A stretch of 64,000 nucleotides of DNA from Extibacter muris (GTDB taxonomy: Bacteria > Bacillota > Clostridia > Lachnospirales > Lachnospiraceae). Position numbers and translations under genes: made by a program. Below, in pieces: positions 43,562 through 51,596 of the stretch (position 1 is the stretch's first letter; every line of letters begins with the position of its first letter). The notes beneath the pieces are model-generated. The model did no database searches. It saw only the letters and a list, made by a program, of their open reading frames with translations, and was not told the origin of the DNA. The DNA lies in NCBI RefSeq assembly GCF_004345005.1, contig NZ_SMMX01000003.1, positions 62,001 through 126,000 of the forward strand, given 5' to 3'.

Positions 43562-45469
43562 ATGCAGAAGATATTTGAAAGATATACCATTATCATTATG
43601 TCGACTGCCATATTGTCAATACTTGTAGTCAACTACTTCTTTTCTGCAGGTTCATTGAGAGGACGACAGCTGGATACATTTAATGCCAAGATAGAGCAGG
43701 TCATCCATACGATGGAGAATAACCAGGAGGAACTGGCTTCTATAAAAGGGAATCTGGACGAAGATTATCTGACCCGTGCAAAAGCTGCTGCATATGTGGT
43801 GGAGAAGAACCCCGGCGTGCTGGACAGCGTGGAGGCGCTGACGAATCTGGCTGCCCTGCTCGATGTGGATGAATTGCATGTTACAGAGGCGGACGGCATC
43901 ATCCGATATTCTTCCGTTCCAAAGTATATCGGCCTGGATTTCCACAATGGCAGGCAGATGCGGGGATTTCTTCCAATCCTGGAAAGCGACAGTGAAGATA
44001 TGCATATCATCCAGGAAGCGCAGCCGAATACTGCGGAGGCGAAGATGATGAAATATGTGGGAGTCTCAAGAAAAGGGGTAAAGGGGCTTGTGCAGGTTGG
44101 ACTTGAACCGGTCCGTCAGATGGAGGCCCAGGAAAGGAACACCTATGATTATATATTTGACAGGTTTCCTACGGATGTAGGGGAAGAATTTTTTGCCATG
44201 GACGTGGGCAGCGGCAAGGTCGTCGCACATACTGGTAAGGGCGAGGATATGGATGAGCTGGAGAACTATGGGCTGGAGAGCCTGGAAAAGTGCACGGCAG
44301 GAGCATACAGGACCATGGATGGCGGAACGGAATGTTATGTAGCCACAAGAGCCTATGAGGATGTACTCATAGGAGCGTACATGGATAAGGCTACGTTATA
44401 TCATACATTCTGGAAAAATATACTGCTCACATTCATCTATCTGCTGGCGGTCGAGGTGATTGCGGTGCTGCTGCTGAATTATCTTGTAAAACAGAAAGTC
44501 GTAAGCGGCATCCATAAGATTCGAGACCTTCTGTCTGAGATAACAAAAGGCGGGCTTGATACAAAAGTGGAAGTAGGAGGTGCTCCGGAATTTGAAGATT
44601 TAAGCAATGGTATCTACAGGATGGTTAAAAGTGTCGTGAGCAGCTCTGACCGCATTTCCAAAATCATTGCCATGTCACAGATTCCGCTTGCGGCATTTGA
44701 GTATCAGAATGATATGGATTATGTATTCATTACTTCCAAACTCGGTGAACTGCTCGACATGGACGCTGATATGCTTGACCGGTATACGAAAGATCCGGAG
44801 GCATTTTTACATATGATCCGGGTATTTATGGAGAGTACGGTTGAAAATGAAAACGATGTGTTCTATGCCGGCGCGCAGAGATACGTCCGCATTCATTTTA
44901 CCATAGAGGATACAGGGTATTATGGAGCGGTTACAGATGCCACGAGGGAAATGCTGGATAAGCGGAAGATGCTGTATGAGAATAACCATGACCAGCTGAC
45001 CGGACTGAGCAGATATCCGTACTTTAAACAGAAGGCGTCGCAGATATTAGGCAGTTTGAATGATGACGAAATATGTGCGTGTGTCATGTTGGACCTGGAC
45101 GCCTTTAAAAATATAAATGATACGTACGGACATGATGTGGGTGACAGATACCTACAGGAATTTGCCCAGATTATGAAAGAACTTCCGAAAGACCACTGCC
45201 TCGTGGCGAGACGTTCCGGAGACGAATTCTGCATCTTTGCATATGGATACAGGAGAGAGGACGAGATAAGGTCCCTGTTGGACAGATTCTGGACAGCACT
45301 GCAGTCAAAGATCATCAGCCTTGCGGAAGGAGAAGAATGCATAATAAGCGCGTCCGGGGGATATGTATGCACGAATGACAGGAAGATAGGCTTGACCCGG
45401 CTGCTCCAGCAGGCAGATGCAGCGCTGTATGAAGTAAAAAGAAAAAATAAAGGCCACTACGAACGTTAA
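43562..45469 (+). CDS. Membrane-bound sensor diguanylate cyclase
   Basis: The 635 residues contain a membrane segment (9-28), an extracytoplasmic dCache-like sensor region (about 40-285), a second membrane segment (290-312), a HAMP-like stretch, a PAS-like domain (about 375-460) and a GGDEF domain. The signature reads SGDEF at 552-556. This variant is seen in active cyclases, but activity needs testing. The partner motif LDLDAFKNINDTYGHDVGD is intact. GAGAGGGG precedes the ATG. It would make cyclic di-GMP in response to an external ligand. Confidence 0.85.
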   Translation: MQKIFERYTIIIMSTAILSILVVNYFFSAGSLRGRQLDTFNAKIEQVIHTMENNQEELASIKGNLDEDYLTRAKAAAYVVEKNPGVLDSVEALTNLAALLDVDELHVTEADGIIRYSSVPKYIGLDFHNGRQMRGFLPILESDSEDMHIIQEAQPNTAEAKMMKYVGVSRKGVKGLVQVGLEPVRQMEAQERNTYDYIFDRFPTDVGEEFFAMDVGSGKVVAHTGKGEDMDELENYGLESLEKCTAGAYRTMDGGTECYVATRAYEDVLIGAYMDKATLYHTFWKNILLTFIYLLAVEVIAVLLLNYLVKQKVVSGIHKIRDLLSEITKGGLDTKVEVGGAPEFEDLSNGIYRMVKSVVSSSDRISKIIAMSQIPLAAFEYQNDMDYVFITSKLGELLDMDADMLDRYTKDPEAFLHMIRVFMESTVENENDVFYAGAQRYVRIHFTIEDTGYYGAVTDATREMLDKRKMLYENNHDQLTGLSRYPYFKQKASQILGSLNDDEICACVMLDLDAFKNINDTYGHDVGDRYLQEFAQIMKELPKDHCLVARRSGDEFCIFAYGYRREDEIRSLLDRFWTALQSKIISLAEGEECIISASGGYVCTNDRKIGLTRLLQQADAALYEVKRKNKGHYER

Positions 45470-45472
45470 TTC

Positions 45473-45527
45473 AGGACGTAATAAAATTGAAAAGGGTTAC
45501 GTCCCTAATTGAACTTTGTGGTGTACC
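45473..45527 (+). repeat. Interspersed repeat, copy 2 (with 33692-33750)
   Basis: GGACGTAAT (45474-45482) and GTTACGTCCC (45496-45505) form the inverted pair, followed by TAATTGAACTTTGTGGTGTACC. It lies right after the GGDEF gene and before the WYL regulator. It could end transcription, but there is no T-run. Confidence 0.6.
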
Positions 45528-45552
45528 AAAATGGATTAAGGGGTGTACCTAT

Positions 45553-46452
45553 ATGAAAAGCAGCAGGCTATTTCAGATTTTATATCTTTTGATGGAGCAT
45601 CGCAGCCTGACGGCCGGAATGCTTGCAGAGCGGCTGGAGGTTTCAGTGAGGACGGTTTACAGGGACCTGGATGCGCTTTCGGCTGCGGGGATTCCGGTGT
45701 ATGCACAGAAGGGGCAGGGCGGTGGAGTCCGTCTGATGGAAGGGTTCAAGATAGAGCGTTCCCTGCTCAGTGAGGAGCAGCAGGAGCAGATTCTGACGGC
45801 ACTGCAAAGTCTGGATTCCGTGGGGGCAATCGACAGCAGCGGTCTACTTACGCAGCTGTCCGGCCTGTTCGGCAGAAAAGCGGCGGATTGGCTGGAAGTT
45901 GATTTTGACAGCTGGGGAGCGATGAAGAAAGAAAAGGAATATTTTGAGCTGTGCAGACGGGCGATATTGAATTGCAGGCTTATTTCTTTTGAGTATTTTA
46001 ATTCTTCCGGCGACTGGTGTGAGCGTACCGCAGAGCCTATGAAGCTGTGCTTTAAGGGAGGGAACTGGTATGTGTCAGGGTATTGCCGCAGAAGGCGGGG
46101 GTTCCGGCTATTCCGCCTGAGCAGGATATGGAAGCTTACGGTGGAAGAGGAGATGTTCATACCGAGAGAATATGCAGAAGATGAGAATGGAGGGACGGGC
46201 CTTGAGATGATTCCCATGAAGATAGCATTTGCCAGGGAAGCATCCTTCCAGGTGATGGACTTTTTTGCCCCGGAAGACATAGAGATGGCAGAAGACGGGT
46301 CCATGCTTGTAAATACAGCATTTCCTCCAGGAATATGGATCAAGCGCTTCCTGCTGTCATTCGGGGCTCTGGCAAGAGTAATCGAGCCTGAGTGGGTACG
46401 CCAGGAGATGCGCGAGGAAGCAGAGAAAATCAGACAGTCATATGAAATATGA
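45553..46452 (+). CDS. WYL-domain transcriptional regulator (YafY type)
   Basis: The 299 residues have an N-terminal winged helix (LTAGMLAERLEVSVRTVYRDL, 17-37) and a central WYL-type domain (RLISFEYFNSSG, NWYVSGYCRRRRGFRLFRLS). A C-terminal WCX extension follows. These regulators bind small ligands or nucleic acid through WYL. AAGGGGTG 8 nt upstream supports this ATG over the longer frame that overlaps the repeat. The regulated genes may be those downstream. Confidence 0.85.
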   Translation: MKSSRLFQILYLLMEHRSLTAGMLAERLEVSVRTVYRDLDALSAAGIPVYAQKGQGGGVRLMEGFKIERSLLSEEQQEQILTALQSLDSVGAIDSSGLLTQLSGLFGRKAADWLEVDFDSWGAMKKEKEYFELCRRAILNCRLISFEYFNSSGDWCERTAEPMKLCFKGGNWYVSGYCRRRRGFRLFRLSRIWKLTVEEEMFIPREYAEDENGGTGLEMIPMKIAFAREASFQVMDFFAPEDIEMAEDGSMLVNTAFPPGIWIKRFLLSFGALARVIEPEWVRQEMREEAEKIRQSYEI

Positions 46453-46516
46453 CAGGAGGTGTCAGTTTCCCTGTAATATAATAACGACAGGACACTGTGG
46501 CAATAGGAGGTAAAGG

Positions 46517-47188
46517 ATTATAGAGGGAACGGCCGGGTTTGACATATTTGTGGAGCTTCATCTTAGCGACGGCATCAGCCTCTGCTTTAATGACGGCGTC
46601 AATGCCAGGCTGTTTGCTCCAACAGACAGTATACCGGTAAAGTATCAGCTGCGTATAGACTTTACGGATGGATGGGTATTGCTGTTTACGGTTGCCATGT
46701 ACGGCGGTATCATCAGCTTTGAGCATGCGTATGACAATGAATATTATATCATAAGCAAAGAGGGCCTGTCCCCTCTGGCAGACGGATTCAATGAAGCGTA
46801 TTTCCGAAAGCTTCTGGGAAGTGTGAAGCCCGGCATAAGCGCAAAAGCATTTCTGGCTACGCAGCAGAGGATACCGGGGCTAGGCAATGGAGTGCTTCAG
46901 GATATTCTCTTTCAGGCCCGCATCCATCCAAAGCAAAAGATGGGAAAGCTGACAGAGGAAGAAGCCATACGTCTGTTCAGCAGCATCAAGGAAGTGCTCG
47001 CAGAGATGTCCCGGCTTGGGGGACGGGACACGGAGAAGGATATATGGGGAAACCCCGGCAAGTATCACACGATATTGTCTAAAAACACATACAGGCAGAA
47101 ATGCCCCGTGTGTAGAGGTGATATTGTTAAGACAGCGTACCTCGGCGGTTCGGTCTACTACTGCCCTGTGTGCCAGCCGCTGGAATAG
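46517..47188 (+). pseudogene. Fpg/Nei-family DNA glycosylase, N-terminus deleted
   Basis: From residue VELHLSDGISL onward the protein matches formamidopyrimidine-DNA glycosylases: the helix-two-turn-helix region IPGLGNGVLQDILFQARIHP and a complete zinc finger (CPVC ... CPVC). The conserved start MxELPE with its catalytic Pro2 and Glu3, and about 45 further residues, are absent. AGGAGGT stands 6 nt before ATTATAGAG, so the deletion starts at the initiation codon itself. GTG at 46550 is the first possible start. It should not excise bases. Confidence 0.65.
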
Positions 47189-47256
47189 TGCTGATGAACT
47201 ACAGACATTGAGTTAAACTCGGGTAGCACGCACACATTAAGAAAGGAGATGTTATT

Positions 47257-47889
47257 ATGGCGAATGCATATACAGTGATCGATGAGCAGAACTGGAAACG
47301 GAAGCTGCACTGCCAGATATTCAGAAACAGCATAGAGCCCGCATTCTGCGTGACTTTTGAGCTGGATATTACTTGTTTTCTGAAGGAAGTAAAAGCGAAA
47401 GGTTTTTCTTTTACCATGTCACTCATTTACGTCGTGACAAGATGCGCGAATGAAATCGAAGAATTCCGCTACCGGTTTGTCGAAGGACAGGTAGTCTTAT
47501 TTGAACGCATAGATACAGCGTTTACCTATCTTGACCAAGAGACAGAATTGTTCAAGGTTGTTAATGTCCCCATGGAAAGGACCATGGAATCGTATGTTGC
47601 GGCAGCACTGAAAACGGCCAGGGAGCAGAAAGAGTATTTTACAGGACCGCTCGGCAACGATGTATTCCAGTTTTCACCGTTCCCCTGGGTATCGTACACG
47701 CATATTTCCCATACAAATTCCGGGAATAAAGAGAATGCGACCCCACTGTTTGACTGGGGAAAATATTTTGAAAGAGATGGAAGGCTGCTGCTGCCGTTTT
47801 CGGTCCAGGCACACCATTCCTTTGTGGATGGACTCCATATCGGCAGGCTCGCGGAGTCTCTCCAGGATGCGCTCAACAAAAAATTATAA
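47257..47889 (+). CDS. CatA-like chloramphenicol acetyltransferase family protein
   Basis: The 210 residues fit type A chloramphenicol acetyltransferases: FRNSIEPAFCVTFELDIT, SFPWVSYTH-like SPFPWVSYTHISHT, and the active-site motif AHHSFVDGLHIGRL with the catalytic His near 190. Chromosomal members in gut Firmicutes do not always give resistance, so the natural acceptor is uncertain. GAAAGGAG precedes the ATG. It has full length and appears intact. Confidence 0.8.
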   Translation: MANAYTVIDEQNWKRKLHCQIFRNSIEPAFCVTFELDITCFLKEVKAKGFSFTMSLIYVVTRCANEIEEFRYRFVEGQVVLFERIDTAFTYLDQETELFKVVNVPMERTMESYVAAALKTAREQKEYFTGPLGNDVFQFSPFPWVSYTHISHTNSGNKENATPLFDWGKYFERDGRLLLPFSVQAHHSFVDGLHIGRLAESLQDALNKKL

Positions 47890-47932
47890 TAAAGATGTCT
47901 ATTGCACTGCAATGAGTATTGGAGGACAAGAT

Positions 47933-48397
47933 ATGTCAGATATAAAAGTCGGGATAACGAATCTGGAAGAAACAAGGATATATGGTTTGCGTAAGATGTC
48001 CAATGACAAAACGATATCGGCAGATATTAAGACTATCTCAGAAAAGTATCATTTTATTGTGGATAAGCCTGATGCTGTACTCCCATTTTATGTCCTCTCC
48101 AGGAATTATGATGTGAAGAGCAGGGACTTCGAGCTGTTCATCGGCGGGACTTTGAAAAATGAGAAGCTGGAGTTCCAGGTGATTCCGGCGGGGGAATATG
48201 CCAGCATTACAGTCAGGCCCAAACTGGGATTGCTGTGGGGAGCCGCCGTCGGAGAAGCTAAAACATATTTTTATACGAAGTGGCTCCCGGACAGCAAGTA
48301 TGAAGCATTAAATCTCGAGTATGAATATCATACAGAGAAAAGTATGGGAAGGAATCCTTCCGTGGATATCATGTTTGCCATACGCAAAAATCAATAA
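47933..48397 (+). CDS. GyrI-like / AraC effector-binding domain protein
   Basis: The 154 residues form a stand-alone GyrI-like small-molecule-binding domain. It has a repeated strand-helix layout with ETRIYGLRK, FELFIGGTLKNE, FQVIPAGEYASITVRP and YEALNLEYEYH. TTGGAGG lies 9 nt before this ATG. Such proteins bind or hydrolyse hydrophobic ligands. It follows the CAT-like gene by 43 nt and may be cotranscribed. Confidence 0.65.
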   Translation: MSDIKVGITNLEETRIYGLRKMSNDKTISADIKTISEKYHFIVDKPDAVLPFYVLSRNYDVKSRDFELFIGGTLKNEKLEFQVIPAGEYASITVRPKLGLLWGAAVGEAKTYFYTKWLPDSKYEALNLEYEYHTEKSMGRNPSVDIMFAIRKNQ

Positions 48398-48421
48398 GAC
48401 ATGAAGGAGGCTGTAAGAACT

Positions 48422-48685
48422 ATGTGTCAGGAATGCTATGCTGATGACAGCAGGATAACGCCCCTGCTCGGTGCGCGGGAATGTCTGGAAAGGGCATCTT
48501 ATAAGATTTTTGCCTGCTCAGAGGATATGCAGGCTTATCTCAGGAAGAATAAGGATAAGATGTCCAGGCAGACGCAGCCCCTCTATACTGCCGGAGAATT
48601 CCGGGAATATCCGAAAACAGAAGTACGGCGGCTGACTTCGGATGAAATTAGAACATACATGTCTGAACGGGAGCACCCAGATTGA
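48422..48685 (+). CDS. Small hypothetical protein
   Basis: The 87-residue product starts MCQECYADDSRITPLLGARE. It is soluble and has few features: two early cysteines and a charged C-terminal helix. GGAGG lies 11 nt before this ATG; an upstream in-frame ATG at 48401 has no site. I do not recognise it. It follows the GyrI-like gene by 24 nt. Confidence 0.5.
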   Translation: MCQECYADDSRITPLLGARECLERASYKIFACSEDMQAYLRKNKDKMSRQTQPLYTAGEFREYPKTEVRRLTSDEIRTYMSEREHPD

Positions 48686-48708
48686 TACCCTATATGGTTA
48701 CATGCTTC

Positions 48709-49160
48709 TCATCCTTTTCTGTGTGCAGCCACATAATCGGCTCCGAAGCATATAGCCGCCAGGATAAACAGCGAAAGGGTGTTCACCAGATTTTCTGAGA
48801 GGCTCGGATCGTGCTGCCGGTTAAATATATGGATGATACGGTTTATCCCGATAATCAATGGGATGCACAACAGAAAAGAGAGCCCTGCCGCGCATAATTT
48901 TCAGGCCGGAGCGGGCAGTAGCATGACCCAGCTGAAAAGCAGGGTGGCAGACAATGCAATTAACGAGACCTGCCGGAACTTTTCAAACTTAAGCTTCGTG
49001 CTCCGGTTAGAATGCTGAAGCGCTTCCGCTACCATGGCTTCGGTATGTTCTGGCTGTGCGCCCTCTTTCCTTTCACCGTTGAGCAGTTCGCTGGTAGACA
49101 CATCTAATGCTTTGGCCAATAGAAACAAAAGGGAGATATCGGGACAGCTCTGATTTTATT
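48709..49160 (-). pseudogene. XRE-family regulator with membrane tail, broken
   Basis: Reading leftward: SCPDISLLFLLAKALDVSTSELLNG is the last part of an XRE helix-turn-helix. A linker and a membrane helix (SLIALSATLLFSWVMLL) follow, then an in-frame TGA at about 48901-48903. Beyond it the same frame continues with two more hydrophobic segments and ends AAHRKG. The first two helices of the DNA-binding domain and the start codon are missing on the right. Confidence 0.6.
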
Positions 49161-49279
49161 GCTACAGCAGCCATCTGGTAATAGCATTATAAGAGAATCG
49201 AGCTTGCAGAAGCAACCGATTCCTGGTTGAATAACGTACTCGACCGTTGGTTTACTGTTATTTACTGCATGGGAACTGC

Positions 49280-50069
49280 TTATAGCACTGTCTTCCAGAG
49301 CAGCTGGTTATCTTTGAAGGAACCACATATTTCTCCACGCTCCTTCAGCCATTCAAGGTAAGAACGCACCGTGCTGCCGATCAGGACATACTGCTCAAAG
49401 TTCATGTTAAGCTGATATTGGGTAAAGAGCTTCTGCAGTAAGGACTCGAATGGCTGCGGGACTTCGCATATATGCTTGATTTGCTGTGCGATTTCCAGTA
49501 CCTTTTCCTCATTCAAACGGGCCAATGGCCGAACATCTCTGGCTGCATTTTCGTGGGAGGGGCCGAAAAGCTCCGCCTGCATGCCGCTGACACGGTGCAG
49601 CGTATCCAGATATGCAGCTACATCATACAAAAAGGTAAAGCCGTATTTTTCAAGAGCATGCAGGCTGCTCAGACAGTCCGCCAGAAAGACTGTTCCGTCT
49701 AGCGTCCGGTAGCCTGCCATATCGAAGAAAGCCCTGGCAAAGGGATGATGTCCATCTCCTGTGGAAATCCTGGCGCGGTTCGGGTGCATAAATCTTGCAG
49801 CCGTACTGCTGCTGCAGGTAGCGCTTGCCTCCGATATGGTCTGCGTTAGAGTGGCTATTGAGGATGGCCTTCAGGTTCCAGCTGTTTTGCTCCAGCACTT
49901 TGCGTACCTTGCGGCCCGCATCTTTGTCATTACCGCTGTCTATCAGATAGACGTCATTGCCTCCTGCTTCGTATATACCGATTTTTGCAGGGGCTTGTAT
50001 ATAATAAGTCCTTTCTCCTGCCTGTACCAATTCAAACATGCCTTCCTCATTTTGACGGATCCATACCAT
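49280..50069 (-). pseudogene. MBL-fold protein with internal deletion and frameshift
   Basis: The first frame (start at 50069) has the metal motif NSHSNADHIGG after AILN. It breaks near 49770 where CKIYAPEP is followed by unrelated residues. In a second frame HHPFARAFFDMAGYRTLDGTVFLADCLSS resumes the fold and runs to the normal helical C-terminus. The strands between (the lid loop and one metal-ligand His) seem deleted, and the frame is shifted. Not functional as written. Confidence 0.65.
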
Positions 50070-50090
50070 AAAACATGGCTCATTTTTTCC

Positions 50091-50259
50091 ACGGCACAGT
50101 ATCGCCGATTACAATTATTATATAGAGGCTGTTATAGATTTTCAAGATATAGAACAGATTGCCCGCATGGTTATGTTTGCCGTCCAAATCCATGGACAGA
50201 ACGAGGGCTTAAAGAAATTCCGGGAGGAAGAGGCCCGCAAAGCGGGCTACTCTTCCTGA
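50091..50259 (+). pseudogene. Unidentified coding remnant
   Basis: A plus-strand frame reads IEAVIDFQDIEQIARMVMFA and ends FREEEARKAGYSS before TGA. Codon use looks coding, but no start codon or site is found. It overlaps the end of the Spo0A-C gene by 13 bases tail to tail. Family unknown. Confidence 0.3.
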
Positions 50260-50573
50260 CATAAGTGATTGTAGAGAATATCTATAAATTCTCCGTTGGC
50301 TGGCCTCTGATTCAGGTGGAAACCGGCGATCTCATACAGAAGTTCCCGATTACCCTTATACCAGCAGTTTGAAATGGCGGTGCGGATACAGTGCTCCACA
50401 TTATCTCTGGATGTACCAAAATGGTCTGCAATATCAACATATAACGTTTTGTAGACCGACAGCAGATAATCTTCACTCGATAAGCACAGCTTCAGGCCAT
50501 ACAGAAGGAAGTGGAATCCTTTCAGTGTGGAGCGTATCCCGAGCCTTAATAACAGGGCTCTTGTTTTGTCCAT
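50247..50573 (-). CDS. Stand-alone Spo0A C-terminal DNA-binding domain protein
   Basis: The 108 residues correspond to the Spo0A_C effector domain without a receiver: LLLRLGIRSTLKGFHFLLYG, then SVYKTLYVDIADHFGTSRDNVEHCIRTAISNCW, the recognition-helix region. Such single-domain relatives are common in Lachnospiraceae and are thought to regulate transcription. GGAGGC lies 4 nt before the ATG. A TGTCGAA box lies about 100 bases upstream, so it may be controlled by Spo0A or itself. Confidence 0.7.
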   Translation of the reverse strand: MDKTRALLLRLGIRSTLKGFHFLLYGLKLCLSSEDYLLSVYKTLYVDIADHFGTSRDNVEHCIRTAISNCWYKGNRELLYEIAGFHLNQRPANGEFIDILYNHLCQEE

Positions 50574-50672
50574 AATGCCTCCTTGCGACCTTACGGATAT
50601 ATTGTATAGAATACTTTAAATAAAGGATGGGGGCGGTCGTAAACAGGGCAGAAATAGTCATAAACGACATTA

Positions 50673-50679
50673 TTCGACA
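50673..50679 (-). promoter_or_regulatory. 0A-like box upstream of the Spo0A-C protein gene
   Basis: The minus strand reads ATTGTCGAATAA, containing TGTCGAA, the core of the Spo0A-P binding consensus. It is placed about 100 bases upstream of the start codon of a gene that itself encodes a Spo0A-type DNA-binding domain. Confidence 0.45.
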
Positions 50680-50910
50680 ATAACAGAAATGTTATGACAT
50701 TTTCAATGTCAAGTGGCAACGGCAGAGTATTATTCATCTTCATACATAGCATTCTTGTGCAGTGTGCAACCAATTAAACCCTCATACTCGTATGTTTATA
50801 CACGCCAGCACAAAGGAGAATCAATATCAGGAGTCAGCTTCCATTGGATGGCTGAAGGACATCCAGAAGTGGCTCGGATAAAGCCTCTGGTGTAGAAGCC
50901 CGGAGGCCTG

Positions 50911-51029
50911 TTCCGTGTTGTGTTTCGTGTTGCTCCGAGCTGCATAATTGCTTATTGTACGACATAAAGAGTAAATAAGTTCTGCATATAGAAAACCCGC
51001 CATCCCTTTGTTTGCAAGGTGTGGCGGGT
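50911..51029 (+). repeat. Element-end repeat, copy 2, abutting tRNA-Ala
   Basis: This copy of the segment at 14650-14768 keeps TTCCGTGTTG, TTTCGTGTTGC, TTCTGCATATAGAAAACCCGC and the hairpin. It lies directly beyond the 3' end of tRNA-Ala on the minus strand, the typical place for an integrated element to attach. The interval 50574-50910 holds no ORF that I can support apart from the 0A-like box. Confidence 0.5.
50992..51028 (-). terminator. Terminator of tRNA-Ala
   Basis: CCCGCCA (50996-51002) pairs with TGGCGGG (51022-51028), extended inside by CCTT/AAGG. On the minus strand the stem is followed by TTTTC. Confidence 0.65.
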
Positions 51030-51050
51030 CTCTAATCGTTTTTCTGGCAG

Positions 51051-51123
51051 TGGAGTATACGGGACTTGAACCCGTGGCCTCTTGAATGCCATTCAAGCGC
51101 GCTCCCAACTGCGCCAATACCCC
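51051..51123 (-). tRNA. tRNA-Ala (anticodon GGC)
   Basis: On the minus strand, GGGGTAT pairs with ATACTCC, the anticodon stem CTTGA/TCAAG encloses ATGGCAT (GGC), and the T-arm is ACGGG-TTCAAGT-CCCGT. The discriminator is A and CCA is not encoded. Confidence 0.93.
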
Positions 51124-51207
51124 ATGGCATGATTATAACACAAGTTTGGGGAGTTGAAAACCATATATTTTAACTCCTTAAGATATTCTGAAAATCCTCT
51201 AAACACC

Positions 51208-51236
51208 TTGACAAACAGGGCTTAGGTGGCTATGAT
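51208..51236 (+). promoter_or_regulatory. Promoter of the valS T-box transcript
   Basis: TTGACA (51208-51213) and TATGAT (51231-51236) with a 17-base spacer, immediately before the T-box leader. Confidence 0.75.
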
Positions 51237-51242
51237 ATTCAT

Positions 51243-51507
51243 TAGTTTATTAAGATAAAGGCGTTGAAGAAGAAGAGTACGGCACCACCCTTGCAAGAGA
51301 GGACCATCCACGGCTGAAAGATGGTTTCAAGTAGGAGTGACGGAAGGTAGCTTTGGAGCTGGTTGGCTGAAAGAAAAGTAGGCCATCCCGGAGTCGTTCC
51401 CGTTAGCGAATATGATGAGATGTATAGAAGCAGTTCCTTCTGTACAAATGAAGGTGGTACCGCGGATTTTATTTCGCCCTTTACATGCTGGTAAGGGGTG
51501 ATTTTTT
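51243..51507 (+). ncRNA. T-box leader (tRNA-sensing riboswitch) of valS
   Basis: The 51453-51465 segment carries the T-box core GGTGGTACCGCGG, which pairs with the CCA end of uncharged tRNA. It is preceded by a long structured stem I region and followed by an intrinsic terminator: stem from TCGCCCTTTA (51474) to GTAAGGGGTGA (51491-51501) with T6. Uncharged tRNA-Val would favour the antiterminator and raise valS expression. The Val assignment comes from the gene downstream, since I could not fix the specifier codon with certainty. Confidence 0.85.
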
Positions 51508-51596
51508 ATTTGACAGGGTGTTCCTGTCATCCTTGATCTACCCCCGAATTGTGAAAAAAGTGTTATACATTTACAAAGGAGTATGAGGAGGAAACT

